This document shows positions 46,349-57,574 of a stretch of 64,000 bases of DNA, piece by piece (within the stretch, counting starts at the first letter, position 1; each line of letters opens with the position of its first letter). The position numbers and the translations under genes are program-made. Under the pieces are notes generated by a model. It was not told the DNA's origin. It worked only from the letters and a program-made list of their open reading frames with translations, and ran no database searches. The DNA lies in the NCBI RefSeq assembly GCF_905120465.1, contig NZ_CAJHOF010000003.1, positions 62,001 to 126,000 on the forward strand. The letters are read 5' to 3'. The stretch is from Campylobacter majalis. GTDB taxonomy: Bacteria; Campylobacterota; Campylobacteria; Campylobacterales; Campylobacteraceae.

Positions 46349-47194
46349 TTAGTTACGATTAGGTGAAGCTTGTGCTTCTTTAGAATCAGGATATCCAGCT
46401 TTTAGTGCTTTATAAAAACGATTCGCACTTGCCGTGTCGCCAATCTTATCAAAGCTTATAGCCGTATGATATAGTAGTTTTGGCAGATATGAGCCTTTAT
46501 CATCTATCTCAATACTTTTTTGATAGTGCTTAATTGCACTTGCATACGATTTTTCTTTATATGCTATCTCGCCAAGATAGTAATTTGATGCGGCTGGTCT
46601 GCTGTTTTTCTTAACCAAATGCGAAAAATACTCTTTTGCTTCTGCGTTTTTATTAGCATTAAACAATTTAACAGCATCATTAAAAACTTCAGCATTATTT
46701 TTTTTATTTAAATCAATTTTTGAACTTGAGTTAGTTGGTTGTTTTGTAGTGGTGTTTTGCGTTGGCGTATTAGACTTCTTATCTATTAAGACACTTAAAT
46801 CTTTTAATGTTTTTGTTATATTTTTATAATTCTTATCTTGTATAGCACGCGTTTCTTCAACATATGCCTTTAAAGATGATATTGAAGTTGTATTCTCACT
46901 AGTTTGTCCTCCAATCATAGCCTCTAAATCACCAACACGCTGCTCTAACCTAGCAAGTCTTTGACTGATGCCCTCTATCAGACTTTGTAATCCTTGCATC
47001 TGCTCATCAAATGTGTTTAAATTTGATTCTAAATTTGCAACATCGCGCTTATTTTTTAAAAGCTCTTTTTCACTTTCAGTTAGACCATATGGAGAATGCG
47101 TGTTTAGATTGCCAGCATCAAAAGCAGAAACCTGTGCTTGTAAGTTCAAAGCGGTCATGAGAGTCACAACCGCTAAAATTTTCTTATTTATCAT
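46349..47194 (-). CDS. cpoB: Tol-Pal coordinator CpoB (YbgF) homologue
   Basis: 281 residues. Signal peptide (1-22), a coiled-coil stretch with repeated LESNLNTFDEQMQGLQSL heptads (about 48-95), a polar linker rich in Thr/Asn and C-terminal TPR repeats (about 165-275, with AVKLFNANKNAEAKEYF and ASNYYLGEIAYKEKSYASAI). It couples Tol-Pal to peptidoglycan synthesis in the periplasm. The ATG lacks a clear AGGA and lies 5 bases after pal. Last gene of the long block. Confidence 0.9.
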   Translation of the reverse strand: MINKKILAVVTLMTALNLQAQVSAFDAGNLNTHSPYGLTESEKELLKNKRDVANLESNLNTFDEQMQGLQSLIEGISQRLARLEQRVGDLEAMIGGQTSENTTSISSLKAYVEETRAIQDKNYKNITKTLKDLSVLIDKKSNTPTQNTTTKQPTNSSSKIDLNKKNNAEVFNDAVKLFNANKNAEAKEYFSHLVKKNSRPAASNYYLGEIAYKEKSYASAIKHYQKSIEIDDKGSYLPKLLYHTAISFDKIGDTASANRFYKALKAGYPDSKEAQASPNRN

Positions 47195-47199
47195 ATTGA

Positions 47200-47709
47200 T
47201 TATGGAAGTACTTTAAACTCTACGCGTCTATTTTCAGCATCGCATGACTTAGACTTAGTAGTACAAACTGGGCTGCTCTCACCATAGCTAACTACTGCTA
47301 TTCTGTCTTCGCTAACTCCATTTCTTACTAGAGCATCTTTTACGCTTTTAGCACGCTTTAAGCCCAAAGCATAGTTATACTCATCTGTTCCCCACTCATC
47401 GCAATTTCCCTCTACTTTTATAGATAGAGTGTTAGCACCATGCTGATTAAACAATGAAGCATTTTGACTTACTTTGCCTTGCTCTGAAGCTTTTACGTTA
47501 AATTTATCAAAATCAAAATATACATTTTGAACTTGACCCTGGATACTAGCGATTAAAGCAGCTAGTCTATCTGCATCACTCATTGAGTCGTGCTGATGCA
47601 TGTTTGCATCAGATGCATTTGCATTCATATCCACTTCAGGAGTTTTTTTAGAGCAACCGCTCAACACCAAACCAGCTATCGCTACGCTTGTTAATAGTAC
47701 TTTTTTCAT
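47200..47709 (-). CDS. pal: Peptidoglycan-associated lipoprotein Pal
   Basis: 169 residues. Lipobox LVLSGC at about 14-19, then a linker and an OmpA-C domain: VYFDFDKFNV, EGNCDEWGTDEYNYALGLKRA, VVSYGESSPVC and the C-terminal NRRVEFKVLP. Anchored in the outer membrane and bound to peptidoglycan and TolB. It has its own likely promoter in the short gap after tolB. Known as the Omp18 antigen in Campylobacter. Confidence 0.96.
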   Translation of the reverse strand: MKKVLLTSVAIAGLVLSGCSKKTPEVDMNANASDANMHQHDSMSDADRLAALIASIQGQVQNVYFDFDKFNVKASEQGKVSQNASLFNQHGANTLSIKVEGNCDEWGTDEYNYALGLKRAKSVKDALVRNGVSEDRIAVVSYGESSPVCTTKSKSCDAENRRVEFKVLP

Positions 47710-47740
47710 ACTTTGCCTTTCTTTGAAAAATTTCGGTGCA

Positions 47741-47746
47741 ATTATA
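47741..47746 (-). promoter_or_regulatory. Candidate internal promoter for pal-cpoB
   Basis: Minus-strand TGTGATATAATTGC, an extended -10 (TG plus TATAAT), 32 bases upstream of the pal ATG and within the 55-base gap after tolB. Confidence 0.5.
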
Positions 47747-47764
47747 TCACAAATTTTAAAATTA

Positions 47765-49024
47765 TTACCAATCTATTGACTGAATTTTGCCAATTTTTAA
47801 TGGAAATTGAAAACTTTTATTCTCGTTTAGTCTAATTATGCCAAGACTACTTTGTCCGCCCATTTGTTTTATATACACAACACTTTGACCATCGCTTGAA
47901 AATCTAGGGTAATTATTCTTGCCACTTGCTGTTAATTGACGAATAAAATCCGTTTTGGTTGATATCAGATAGATATTAAAACTATTACTTGGATCGTTTG
48001 AATTTTCACGACTTGAATAAACTATATAATTTTCAAAAGTACTTACTGAGTTATTATTTCGTCCATGAAACACCATCTGCTCAACTACTTTTGTATTTAC
48101 ATTTGCAGCAAAAACATTTGGATAGCCAAGCCTATCTGAGACAAACACCACTTTACTATCATTATCTACAAAATTTCCATTTACATCTATACCAACATAA
48201 TCTGTTATCTGTGTTAGCGATTTGGTTTTTTGATTGTATATATAGATATCTGGCTGATCTTTTGGTGCCATAGTTAGCAAAATTTTATCTCCATCACTGC
48301 TAACATCAGATGCTATTAGCATACCATTTGTGTCAATTATTTTTACCTTTTGTCCATTTTGCAGGTTATATTTAAAAAGTGTTGGCTTATTGTTTATGTA
48401 CGTAGTGTAATAAAATATCCTTTGCTCTTTATCTCCCCATTTTGGGAAAATATTAAGCCCACCTTTAATTATTGTTTTTTGATATGTTAAAGTATAATCA
48501 GCCACTGCTATCTCGCTCTCTTTAGCCGATGTGTATTTTGAAAATATTATGAAATTTTCCATCCAACCAACTGGAGGAAGACCTAGCTCATTTGTTAAAT
48601 CAACTATACTTTTATGGGCTAAAAATGGGTATTTTTCACCAACCATACTGTAAATTTTCTCAAATTTAACAGCACCATTGCGTGCATCTATAAGTTTGGC
48701 TTTAAGATTTAAATTGTCTTTTTGTGAGCCTTCAAGTGCGTACCTATATATGAATTGGGTGCCGTTTGTACCAATATTTGTAGTTGCATCGCCCTCATAA
48801 CTTGATACTTTTGTAGAGTCAATAATCTCAAAGTCCGAACTAACACTTAAATCACCAAGCATAATTTTAAAAAATTTCTCCTTGAAATTTTCATCATTAA
48901 TCTGTGCTGTTGCATCCTGAAGCACTATTTTAGGCAATGCAACACCTTGATTTAACACTGATATAGTCGCATCGTTTGCAAATAATGCCAACATAAATGA
49001 CAACAATAAAACTATCTTTTTCAT
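47765..49024 (-). CDS. tolB: Tol-Pal system beta-propeller protein TolB
   Basis: 419 residues from ATG 49024, chosen because GGAG lies 5 bases upstream and a signal peptide (MKKIVLLLSFMLALFA) follows at once; an earlier ATG at 49057 lacks both. N-terminal domain to about 165, then six-bladed propeller with WD-like repeats (GGLNIFPKWG, DQPDIYIYNQKTKSLTQIT, VFVSDRLGYPNVF, YPRFSSDGQSVVYI). Periplasmic partner of Pal and TolA. Confidence 0.94.
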   Translation of the reverse strand: MKKIVLLLSFMLALFANDATISVLNQGVALPKIVLQDATAQINDENFKEKFFKIMLGDLSVSSDFEIIDSTKVSSYEGDATTNIGTNGTQFIYRYALEGSQKDNLNLKAKLIDARNGAVKFEKIYSMVGEKYPFLAHKSIVDLTNELGLPPVGWMENFIIFSKYTSAKESEIAVADYTLTYQKTIIKGGLNIFPKWGDKEQRIFYYTTYINNKPTLFKYNLQNGQKVKIIDTNGMLIASDVSSDGDKILLTMAPKDQPDIYIYNQKTKSLTQITDYVGIDVNGNFVDNDSKVVFVSDRLGYPNVFAANVNTKVVEQMVFHGRNNNSVSTFENYIVYSSRENSNDPSNSFNIYLISTKTDFIRQLTASGKNNYPRFSSDGQSVVYIKQMGGQSSLGIIRLNENKSFQFPLKIGKIQSIDW

Positions 49025-49075
49025 TTTTTCTCCATTAAATTTTTCGTATTTTATCACTAAAAAGCAAACAAATAA

Positions 49076-49957
49076 TTACTGTATCTCTAGTTTATCTTGC
49101 ATAACTAAATTTAAAGATGTAATTTTGCCACTTGAAAATGGAAATTTCTCACGAGTAAGCAAATCAAGACACTCTTTTACTTTTTGATTAAACTCATTAT
49201 CTCTTGAAAACTCAACCACTTCATAGCTAAAATTTCCATATCCGTCTATCTCAATCTTAACCTTTGCTATATTGTCTGAATTAGCCTTGTAACTTCGCCA
49301 CTTTCGCTCAATCTGCTTGGTAATTGCACCCAAAAGTGGATCGTAAGTGCCTGATACTTGGGCTTTTGGTGCGGATGCCACTTTGTCTATCTTTAAATTT
49401 TTTACTATATCACTTGCTGCTGTGCTTGGTTTTTGTTGAGTTTTCTTATCACTTTGCTTATTACTTTGAACTTTTTGTGGTTCTGATTTTTTCTCATCTT
49501 TTAGTTTTGATGTGTCTATATCACTAAATAGATTTTTTAAATTTGGTTTTTCTGGCTCTTTTATAGGCTCAGAAAATAGCTCTTTAGTCACTTCAGGCTC
49601 TAGTGTTGGCTCAAGTTTTTCAATAGGCTTACTTTCAGACTCTTTTATGGGCTCTGGCTCATGCGAAGGTGTTGGCTTGTTTGTTGTTTGAATTTGCTCT
49701 TCTTGGTTTTCTTCTTTTATTTCAGGTTTTGACTCTTCTTTTTTTATAATCTCTTGTTTCATTTGTGGAGCTTTTATCTGGGTTGAAATTTCAGGCATAT
49801 CAATTAAAATATCCATAAATGCATCTTTGTCATCAGTATAGCGTTTAGCTGGATCTGAAAATATGGCTAAATTTATAAAAATAATGCCAATTAAAACAAC
49901 ATATATGCAAATGGCTACCAAAAATGAGCTAATGGTTGGAAATTTTATCTTAGACAT
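49076..49957 (-). CDS. tolA: TolA-like/TonB C-terminal domain protein of the Tol system
   Basis: 293 residues from ATG 49957 (MSKIKFPTISSFL), one base after the tolR stop; an earlier in-frame start at 49999 would run far into tolR. One membrane helix (about 8-34) is followed by a long Pro/Glu/Lys-rich periplasmic stalk and a C-terminal TolA/TonB domain (about 205-293, AITKQIERKWRSYK, KVKIEIDGYGNFSYEVVEFS). Bridges TolQR to TolB-Pal. Confidence 0.88.
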   Translation of the reverse strand: MSKIKFPTISSFLVAICIYVVLIGIIFINLAIFSDPAKRYTDDKDAFMDILIDMPEISTQIKAPQMKQEIIKKEESKPEIKEENQEEQIQTTNKPTPSHEPEPIKESESKPIEKLEPTLEPEVTKELFSEPIKEPEKPNLKNLFSDIDTSKLKDEKKSEPQKVQSNKQSDKKTQQKPSTAASDIVKNLKIDKVASAPKAQVSGTYDPLLGAITKQIERKWRSYKANSDNIAKVKIEIDGYGNFSYEVVEFSRDNEFNQKVKECLDLLTREKFPFSSGKITSLNLVMQDKLEIQ

Positions 49958-49958
49958 T

Positions 49959-50357
49959 TTATCCGTTTGTTTGTAAAGCCACTTTGCTAAAACCAACATT
50001 TTTAAGAGTTTTTAGCACAAACATTACATCATCGTATTTTAAATTTTTATCTGCTTTTATATAAATTGGCATATTTTTATCATATCCTGAAGCAATTAAA
50101 ACAATATTGTCAGGAAATTCATCTAAGCTCATCTTGTGATTTTGTATGTTTATCTCACGCTTTTCATTTACTATTACAACCAAGTCTTTTTGCTGCGAAA
50201 CTGATGCTTTTGTTTTAGAGCCTTCTGGTAGTGCAACGTCTTCTTGATATACAATTGTAGGCATCGTAACCATAAGTATAGCAAGAAGCACCAACATAAT
50301 ATCAACAAGCGGAGTTATATTTAACTCTGGGGCGTCATCATCAAATCTCAACGCCAC
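49959..50357 (-). CDS. tolR: TolR/ExbD-family proton channel subunit
   Basis: 132 residues from GTG 50357. One membrane helix with the key Asp (LNITPLVDIMLVLLAILMV) and a periplasmic domain. With TolQ it turns proton flow into motion of TolA. Two bases separate it from tolQ. ExbD is the close alternative; context next to tolB and pal favours TolR. Confidence 0.92.
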   Translation of the reverse strand: MALRFDDDAPELNITPLVDIMLVLLAILMVTMPTIVYQEDVALPEGSKTKASVSQQKDLVVIVNEKREINIQNHKMSLDEFPDNIVLIASGYDKNMPIYIKADKNLKYDDVMFVLKTLKNVGFSKVALQTNG

Positions 50358-50359
50358 TT

Positions 50360-50935
50360 TTAAAACTCATCTTTCATTGCTATTAATAAATCAGCTTGTC
50401 TTTGTAAAATTCCCATAAGTTCATATGCTTTGCGTTTAATCAACAAATTAAATGTATATGCAGGTATAGCCACAAAAATTCCAGCTCCCGTAGCAACTAA
50501 TGCCTCCGAAATAGCTGGTGCTATGACGTTTAGTGAAGCACTTGAACCACTGCCCAACCCAGAAAATGTCTCAAGTATAGATATCACGGTGCCAAAAAGC
50601 CCAATAAATGGCGATGTAGAAGCAATGATACTTAGCCAAACAAGACCACTTGTAGCATTTTTTTCAGCCATACTTAGATAGATATTTAATTTCTCTTTAC
50701 TAACATTTGAAATTGTGCATTTTTTAAAAACAGAGTCATTTGGGAGATTTTTAGCCCCCATTAATAATGACTCCAACGTACTTTGTTCTTTGCTCTGCTT
50801 TGCACTCAATCCAGCCATACGCGAAAAAAGTATGGTAAAACTAACCACTAAGTAAATAGAGAGCCACAATAGAACAAAAATCGTCACAAAACTACTTCTT
50901 GAAAAGTAGTTTAAAAATATATCAATACCAGCCAC
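50360..50935 (-). CDS. tolQ: TolQ/ExbB-family proton channel subunit
   Basis: 191 residues from GTG 50935. Three membrane helices (about 15-38, 105-125, 145-172) with the MotA/TolQ/ExbB core WLSIIASTSPFIGLFGTVISI and PAISEALVATGAGIFVAIPAY. Its start abuts the atpC stop, so the Tol block is fused to the end of the ATP synthase operon. Confidence 0.93.
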   Translation of the reverse strand: MAGIDIFLNYFSRSSFVTIFVLLWLSIYLVVSFTILFSRMAGLSAKQSKEQSTLESLLMGAKNLPNDSVFKKCTISNVSKEKLNIYLSMAEKNATSGLVWLSIIASTSPFIGLFGTVISILETFSGLGSGSSASLNVIAPAISEALVATGAGIFVAIPAYTFNLLIKRKAYELMGILQRQADLLIAMKDEF

Positions 50936-51325
50936 TTATTTTGTTCTCGCCATATTTTCCATTTTAGCGATAGTAGAAGCATACACATTTGTGTCACTGC
51001 TCATACTTGCTATTAATTCTTTAGCTTGCTCTAATGAACTAGCCAAATCACTTTGAGAATTTCCAGCTATATGAACCGCTCCATCTGCTAGTATCGTAAC
51101 TTTACCTTCATCTATCTTTGCATAGCCCCAGTTTATAGCGACTATGTCATGATTTTTGTCTTTGTCTTCTATGTCAATAATCCCAGCTTGTAAAAGCGAG
51201 ACTAGCGAGGCGTGGTTTGGAAGAACTCCAAACTCACCATCACTTCCAGGAAGCACAACACTACAAACATCATCAGCAAAGACTTGACCTTGCGGTGTTA
51301 CTATCTCTAGATGTATTTTATCCAT
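50936..51325 (-). CDS. atpC: ATP synthase epsilon subunit
   Basis: 129 residues. Beta-sandwich domain (HLEIVTPQGQVFADDV, VVLPGSDGEFGVLPNHASLVSLLQAG) followed by a short helical hairpin. Inhibitory and coupling subunit of F1. Follows atpD by 14 bases. Confidence 0.95.
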   Translation of the reverse strand: MDKIHLEIVTPQGQVFADDVCSVVLPGSDGEFGVLPNHASLVSLLQAGIIDIEDKDKNHDIVAINWGYAKIDEGKVTILADGAVHIAGNSQSDLASSLEQAKELIASMSSDTNVYASTIAKMENMARTK

Positions 51326-51339
51326 TTATACTTCCTTGA

Positions 51340-52737
<1,398 letters not shown>

Positions 52738-52747
52738 TCATACTCCT

Positions 52748-53635
52748 TTACTTCATCGATTCAACACCACTGATTATCTCAATAAGCTCAGTGGTAATAG
52801 ATTCTTGTCTTGCCTTATTGTAAGCAAGATTTAGTTGTCTAACTCTTTCTTTCGCATTATTAGTAGCATTATCCATAGCCTGCATTCTAGCACTATGCTC
52901 AGCAGCTAAACTATCCACAAGCGAATAATACATACTATACTCGAAGTACTTTTTAAGCAACTCGTCAAGTATTGCATTGTTGTCATCTTCTGGCTCAAAT
53001 TCCATTAAAGAATTTGTCTGAACTTCAACAAGCTCTGGTGGTTCAATAGGCACTACATCATTTATTTTTATTTCTTGAGAAATCATATTTTTATAGCCAT
53101 TATGCACCAAAATAACACGATCTGTAACGCCATTGCTAAAATCATCAATTGCCTCTTTTATGACATCTTGTGCTTTTTCATAAGTCGGCGATGAGCTAAC
53201 TCCGGTATAGCTTTTTAAAATCTCCATGCCTTGAAAATTAAAAAAGTCAATACCTTTTTTACCAACGGCTCTAAGGCGAATTTTTACATTTTTAGATTTA
53301 AGTTCTTCTATTAAAGCTTTTACATTTTTAATAGTCTGGACATTAAATCCCCCACAAAGCCCTTTATCAGCTGTCACAAATATAATATCAGCGGTATTTA
53401 CTGTCTTATTAACATCAAAAAAGCCACTTTCATTTGCAACCGTTGCGTATTGATTTATCTTATACGCTATCTCTGATAAAACCTCATTGATCTTTAACGC
53501 ATATACCCTTGATCTACGTGCTGCTTCTTCAGTTTTTCTTAACTTTGCAGTTGATACAAGCTTCATAGCACGAGTAGTCTTTTGTGTATTTTGAACGCTT
53601 TTGATCTTTCGTTTTATATCTTTTAAATTTGACAT
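52748..53635 (-). CDS. atpG: ATP synthase gamma subunit
   Basis: 295 residues. Central stalk: N-terminal helix [23 protein letters not shown] and C-terminal helix [21 protein letters not shown] with the family signature, and a Rossmann-like middle ([17 protein letters not shown]). Lies between atpA and atpD. Confidence 0.97.
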   Translation of the reverse strand: MSNLKDIKRKIKSVQNTQKTTRAMKLVSTAKLRKTEEAARRSRVYALKINEVLSEIAYKINQYATVANESGFFDVNKTVNTADIIFVTADKGLCGGFNVQTIKNVKALIEELKSKNVKIRLRAVGKKGIDFFNFQGMEILKSYTGVSSSPTYEKAQDVIKEAIDDFSNGVTDRVILVHNGYKNMISQEIKINDVVPIEPPELVEVQTNSLMEFEPEDDNNAILDELLKKYFEYSMYYSLVDSLAAEHSARMQAMDNATNNAKERVRQLNLAYNKARQESITTELIEIISGVESMK

Positions 53636-53644
53636 ATTCTAGCC

Positions 53645-55162
53645 TTAGTTAGCAGAGAAAGTCGCTTTAAAATCTTTCAGTGCTTTATGTAATAGCTCCT
53701 CCATCTCTTTATCAAGTGCTTTTTTAGTTCTGATTTGTTCGAAAATCTCAGGGAATTTTGCCTCGATATAAGGATAAAGCTCTGTTTCAAATTTAGTAAC
53801 GCTTGTTGTTGCCACATCGTCTAAATAACCTTTAGCACCAGCAAATATTATCAAAACTTGATTCTCAACTGGAAGTGGGCTATATGGTGGCTGTTTTAGA
53901 ACTTCAACCATTTTTTGACCGCGCTCTAATTGCTTTCTTGAGCTTTCATCTAAGTCACTTGCAAATTGTGCAAACGCTTGAAGTTCGCGGTATTGTGCAA
54001 GGTCAAGTCTCAGGTTACCAGAAACTTGCTTAGTAGCTTTAATCTGAGCTGCGCCACCAACACGAGAAACAGATAAACCAACGTTAATCGCTGGACGAAT
54101 ACCTGAGTTAAATAAGTCTGACTCAAGGAAAATTTGTCCATCAGTAATAGAAATAACGTTTGTAGGAATATAAGCCGAAACGTCACCTGCTTGTGTTTCA
54201 ATAATAGGAAGTGCAGTAAGAGAACCAGCACCCAGTGCATCATTTAGCTTACTCGCTCTTTCAAGCAATCTTGAGTGCAAGTAAAAAACGTCACCAGGAT
54301 ATGCCTCACGACCTGGAGGACGGCGAAGGATAAGTGACATCTCACGATATGCAACAGCGTGTTTTGATAAATCATCATAAATAATAAGCGCATGGCGTGA
54401 ATTATCACGGAAAAACTCACCCATAGTTACACCAGCATATGGTGCTAGATATTGAAGTGCTGCGGCATCAGACGCACCAGCATTTACAACGATGGTATAA
54501 TCCATCGCACCATGCTCTTCTAGTTTTTTAACAACTTGTGCAACGGTTGATTGTTTTTGTCCGATAGCAACATATATACAGACGACATCTTGTCCTTTTT
54601 GATTGATAATAGTATCGATTGCAACTGTGGTTTTGCCAGTTTGGCGGTCGCCTATGATTAGCTCACGCTGACCTCTACCGATTGGAACAAGCGCGTCGAT
54701 AGCTTTAATACCTGTTTGAAGCGGCTCATGAACTGATTTTCTAGCCATGATACCTTTTGCTTTTTCTTCAACAAATCTAAACTCACTAGCTTCAATTGGA
54801 CCTTTTGCATCAATTGGCTCACCCAAAGCATTCACAACACGACCGATTAACGCATCACCCACTGGAACGCTTAATAATTTTTTAAGGCGTTTTACTGAGC
54901 TGCCTTCAGCAATATTGCTTGTCTTACCAAGAATAACGATACCAACACTACTTTCTTCAAGGTTTAAAGCCATGCCTCTCTCGCCACCATCAAACTCAAC
55001 CATCTCTCCAGCCATAACATTTTTCAAACCATAGACGTTTGCAACACCATCAGCAACCGAGATAACCTTACCAGTCTCTTCTACATCAACGCTAAGATCA
55101 AAATTCTCAATCCTATCTTTAATTATTGCGCTGATTTCATCTGCTTTGTTTTTTACACTCAC
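53645..55162 (-). CDS. atpA: ATP synthase alpha subunit
   Basis: 505 residues from GTG 55162. Non-catalytic nucleotide-binding F1 subunit: P-loop GDRQTGKT near 170, [32 protein letters not shown] and [15 protein letters not shown] precedes the start. Confidence 0.98.
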   Translation of the reverse strand: MSVKNKADEISAIIKDRIENFDLSVDVEETGKVISVADGVANVYGLKNVMAGEMVEFDGGERGMALNLEESSVGIVILGKTSNIAEGSSVKRLKKLLSVPVGDALIGRVVNALGEPIDAKGPIEASEFRFVEEKAKGIMARKSVHEPLQTGIKAIDALVPIGRGQRELIIGDRQTGKTTVAIDTIINQKGQDVVCIYVAIGQKQSTVAQVVKKLEEHGAMDYTIVVNAGASDAAALQYLAPYAGVTMGEFFRDNSRHALIIYDDLSKHAVAYREMSLILRRPPGREAYPGDVFYLHSRLLERASKLNDALGAGSLTALPIIETQAGDVSAYIPTNVISITDGQIFLESDLFNSGIRPAINVGLSVSRVGGAAQIKATKQVSGNLRLDLAQYRELQAFAQFASDLDESSRKQLERGQKMVEVLKQPPYSPLPVENQVLIIFAGAKGYLDDVATTSVTKFETELYPYIEAKFPEIFEQIRTKKALDKEMEELLHKALKDFKATFSAN

Positions 55163-55171
55163 GCTCTCTCC

Positions 55172-55702
55172 TTATATAGCTTTTAATATATATTCACTCA
55201 TCTGTGCTTTTAATCTATCAACAGAAAAACTTACCTCAACACCAAGTTCATTTAATTCTACTTTCACGCCGTTATAGCTTTTATCAGATACTTCTAATTC
55301 TATTTTGGCATCAAATCTTTTTGAAAAACTATCTTCAAGTGCTTTTACCTGCTCCTTGCTTAGTTTAGTATTTGCATAAATTTTGCCTAAATAGATATTT
55401 TGTGCTATTGCACGTTCGGCTTTTAGCCCATTTGCAATAAGTGGCAGTAGATTAAAGCGCTTGTTTTGTGCAATAAGACTTATGAAATTTTGAAATTTTT
55501 GACTTGGTTTTTTAACTAGAGAAATTAAGAATTTTGCTTTTTCATTGCTACTAAGCGTAGGAAGTGCAATGATATTTTTAAATTTCTCATACTCATAAGC
55601 TTCACTTATCTTTTCTAAATCACTAGTAAAAGTATCTAGCTCAGCACCTTTTAGGTCAGCTAGTATAGCTTTTACATATTTTTTTGCTACTACTTCATTC
55701 AT
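55172..55702 (-). CDS. atpH: ATP synthase delta subunit
   Basis: 176 residues, OSCP/delta fold: KYVKAILADLKG opening, long helices, and the C-terminal SKRFDAKIELEVSDKSYNGVKVEL segment. Connects the peripheral stalk to the alpha subunits. Its ATG overlaps the atpF stop by one base. Confidence 0.93.
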   Translation of the reverse strand: MNEVVAKKYVKAILADLKGAELDTFTSDLEKISEAYEYEKFKNIIALPTLSSNEKAKFLISLVKKPSQKFQNFISLIAQNKRFNLLPLIANGLKAERAIAQNIYLGKIYANTKLSKEQVKALEDSFSKRFDAKIELEVSDKSYNGVKVELNELGVEVSFSVDRLKAQMSEYILKAI

Positions 55703-56208
55703 TAGCTAACCTTTTTTAGTATGATATTTATAAGCTCTTTTTGATCGATTTTTAGATTTTTATCATCAAAAAGATCGCTTAAGAGTTCAGCAACAACGCT
55801 TTTTGTCACACGTCGTTCTTCAAATTCTTTTTGATCTTTATAGCTTTTTTCTAAATTTGCTATCTCGTTAATGCTCTCTTTTTTTACTTTTTCTGCTATA
55901 TTGATCGCCTCTTTTTTGGCGGTCTCTATAAGAGAGGCAGCATTTACTTTGGCTTCTTCTACTCGTCTTAACGCTTCATCACGCTTTGATTGTGACGAGC
56001 GAAGTTTTTCTTGTATGCTCTCTAGTCTATTTGCGATACCACTTATCCTATCAAGATACATTTGTTTTAAAGGTTTAGCTATAAAGTATAGTAAAATTCC
56101 AAAAAATAGCAAGAAGTTAAGCACGCGCTCAACTATGTCGTAATTCTTCTCGCCTTCACTTGCAAATATAACCAAAGGCAATGCGATTAAAAATGCTACT
56201 CTCTTCAT
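55702..56208 (-). CDS. atpF: ATP synthase b subunit
   Basis: 168 residues. Hydrophobic N-terminal segment resembling a signal peptide (about 1-16), a second hydrophobic helix (about 27-47, VLNFLLFFGILLYFIAKPL) and a long charged coiled coil, the peripheral stalk. Two b-type genes in tandem (this and the next) replace the homodimer. Confidence 0.92.
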   Translation of the reverse strand: MKRVAFLIALPLVIFASEGEKNYDIVERVLNFLLFFGILLYFIAKPLKQMYLDRISGIANRLESIQEKLRSSQSKRDEALRRVEEAKVNAASLIETAKKEAINIAEKVKKESINEIANLEKSYKDQKEFEERRVTKSVVAELLSDLFDDKNLKIDQKELINIILKKVS

Positions 56209-56209
56209 C

Positions 56210-56632
56210 CTACATCCTTACCAACTTGGTATCTAACACACCCTTTAAATCAGGTAGCTTTGATAACAAATCTGCTTTAAGTGCAGCTTTTTTGACATTT
56301 AAATCGTCTAAAAACCGCTCATAATCACTTTGCAATTCGGCTTTTTTGGCATTTACCTCATTTGCCGATATGCTTTTTGCACTATTTAGTGCATCCTGTC
56401 GTATTTTGTTGGCTTCATTTCTGGCTTGTGCAATGATACTATTTATCTCTGCTTCATACACTCCGAGATCGCTAGCATTTTTACTAGCACTCTCCTCATC
56501 TGCCTTTATAGATGCATTCCTTTCATCTACAAATTTAAGAAGTGGTTTATAAAGCAGGGTATTTAGTACAGCGATCAGTCCAAGAAAGACAATAGCCGTC
56601 ATAACGACAAGAGATGGATTTATCTCTAACAT
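56210..56632 (-). CDS. atpF': ATP synthase b' subunit
   Basis: 140 residues from ATG 56632 (AAGGAGG four bases upstream); the TTG at 56635 is less likely. N-terminal membrane helix (VVMTAIVFLGLIAVLNTLLY) followed by heptad-repeat helix with Ala/Lys/Glu. First gene of the F1 stalk set, 82 bases after parB. Confidence 0.9.
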   Translation of the reverse strand: MLEINPSLVVMTAIVFLGLIAVLNTLLYKPLLKFVDERNASIKADEESASKNASDLGVYEAEINSIIAQARNEANKIRQDALNSAKSISANEVNAKKAELQSDYERFLDDLNVKKAALKADLLSKLPDLKGVLDTKLVRM

Positions 56633-56717
56633 CAACCCTCCTTACTTGGTTTGTATTTTTAAAAAACACTTAATTTTACAATAAAACATAAAAATTTATT
56701 ATTAAATTTAGAAAATT

Positions 56718-57572
56718 TTATTTTAAATTCTCCAAAAGTGTTCGAATTTGCACTATATCGCTAAATTCTATCGTTATTTTTCTATTTTTAACTTTGGTTT
56801 TTAGTCCAAATTTCTCTAAAATTCCACCTAATCTTAAAATCTCACTTTCATATTCAATGTCTTCATTGAGTATTTGTCGCTTTGGTTTTTTAGTTTCTTT
56901 TAGCTTTTTAATTAAATTTTCAGTTTCACGTACGGTTAGCTTTTGCCCAATGATTGTATCTACAACCATCTTCTCATCATCTTTGCTTAAGCCTACGATT
57001 GTTTTTGCATGTCCTTGTGTTAGCTTTTCATCGGCAATTAATGCTCTTGTCTCATCACTAAGGCTTAACAAACGCATTGTGTTTGTTATTTGTGTGCGCG
57101 ACTTATGTATGATATTTGATAGTGCCTCTTGTGTTATTTGATACTCATCAATTAGCTCTTTGTATGAATTTGCAAGCTCAATTGGATTTAAATTCTCACG
57201 CTGAATATTCTCAATTAAAGCCAATTCACGTAAATTTTGCGATCCTAAATCAGCAACAATCGCTCTTATTTTGCTCTCGCCTAGTAGCTTTGTTGCTCTT
57301 AAACGTCTCTCTCCGGCTATTAATGTATAGCCACCATCTTTTTTGATAACAATTATAGGCTGTATTAATCCGTGGCGTTTTATGCTATCACTTAGTTCAT
57401 TTAAAGCTTCGGTATTAAAGTGCTTTCTTGGCTGGTATGGGTTTGGCGAGATAGATGATATATCTATTTCTTCTACTATACTTGTATTGCTTTTAAACGC
57501 TTCGTTATATGAGCTCTCGATATCAAAAATTATATCTTCAAATCCTTTTCCTAATCCACTTTTTTTAGCCAT
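56718..57572 (-). CDS. parB: Chromosome-partitioning protein ParB
   Basis: 284 residues. N-terminal CTPase box (PYQPRKHF, HGLIQPIIV, GERRLRATKLLG), central helix-turn-helix (ITQEALSNIIHKSRTQITNTMRLL), C-terminal dimer domain. Binds parS and spreads as a CTP clamp. Two bases after parA. No complete parS palindrome was found in the window. Confidence 0.96.
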   Translation of the reverse strand: MAKKSGLGKGFEDIIFDIESSYNEAFKSNTSIVEEIDISSISPNPYQPRKHFNTEALNELSDSIKRHGLIQPIIVIKKDGGYTLIAGERRLRATKLLGESKIRAIVADLGSQNLRELALIENIQRENLNPIELANSYKELIDEYQITQEALSNIIHKSRTQITNTMRLLSLSDETRALIADEKLTQGHAKTIVGLSKDDEKMVVDTIIGQKLTVRETENLIKKLKETKKPKRQILNEDIEYESEILRLGGILEKFGLKTKVKNRKITIEFSDIVQIRTLLENLK

Positions 57573-57574
57573 TC

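Noticed and set aside
56919-56935. parS-like half site GTTTCACGTACGG inside parB
   Set aside because: Only the left half fits the parS palindrome; the right half diverges, and a similar left half in fmt (59733) shows it occurs by chance.
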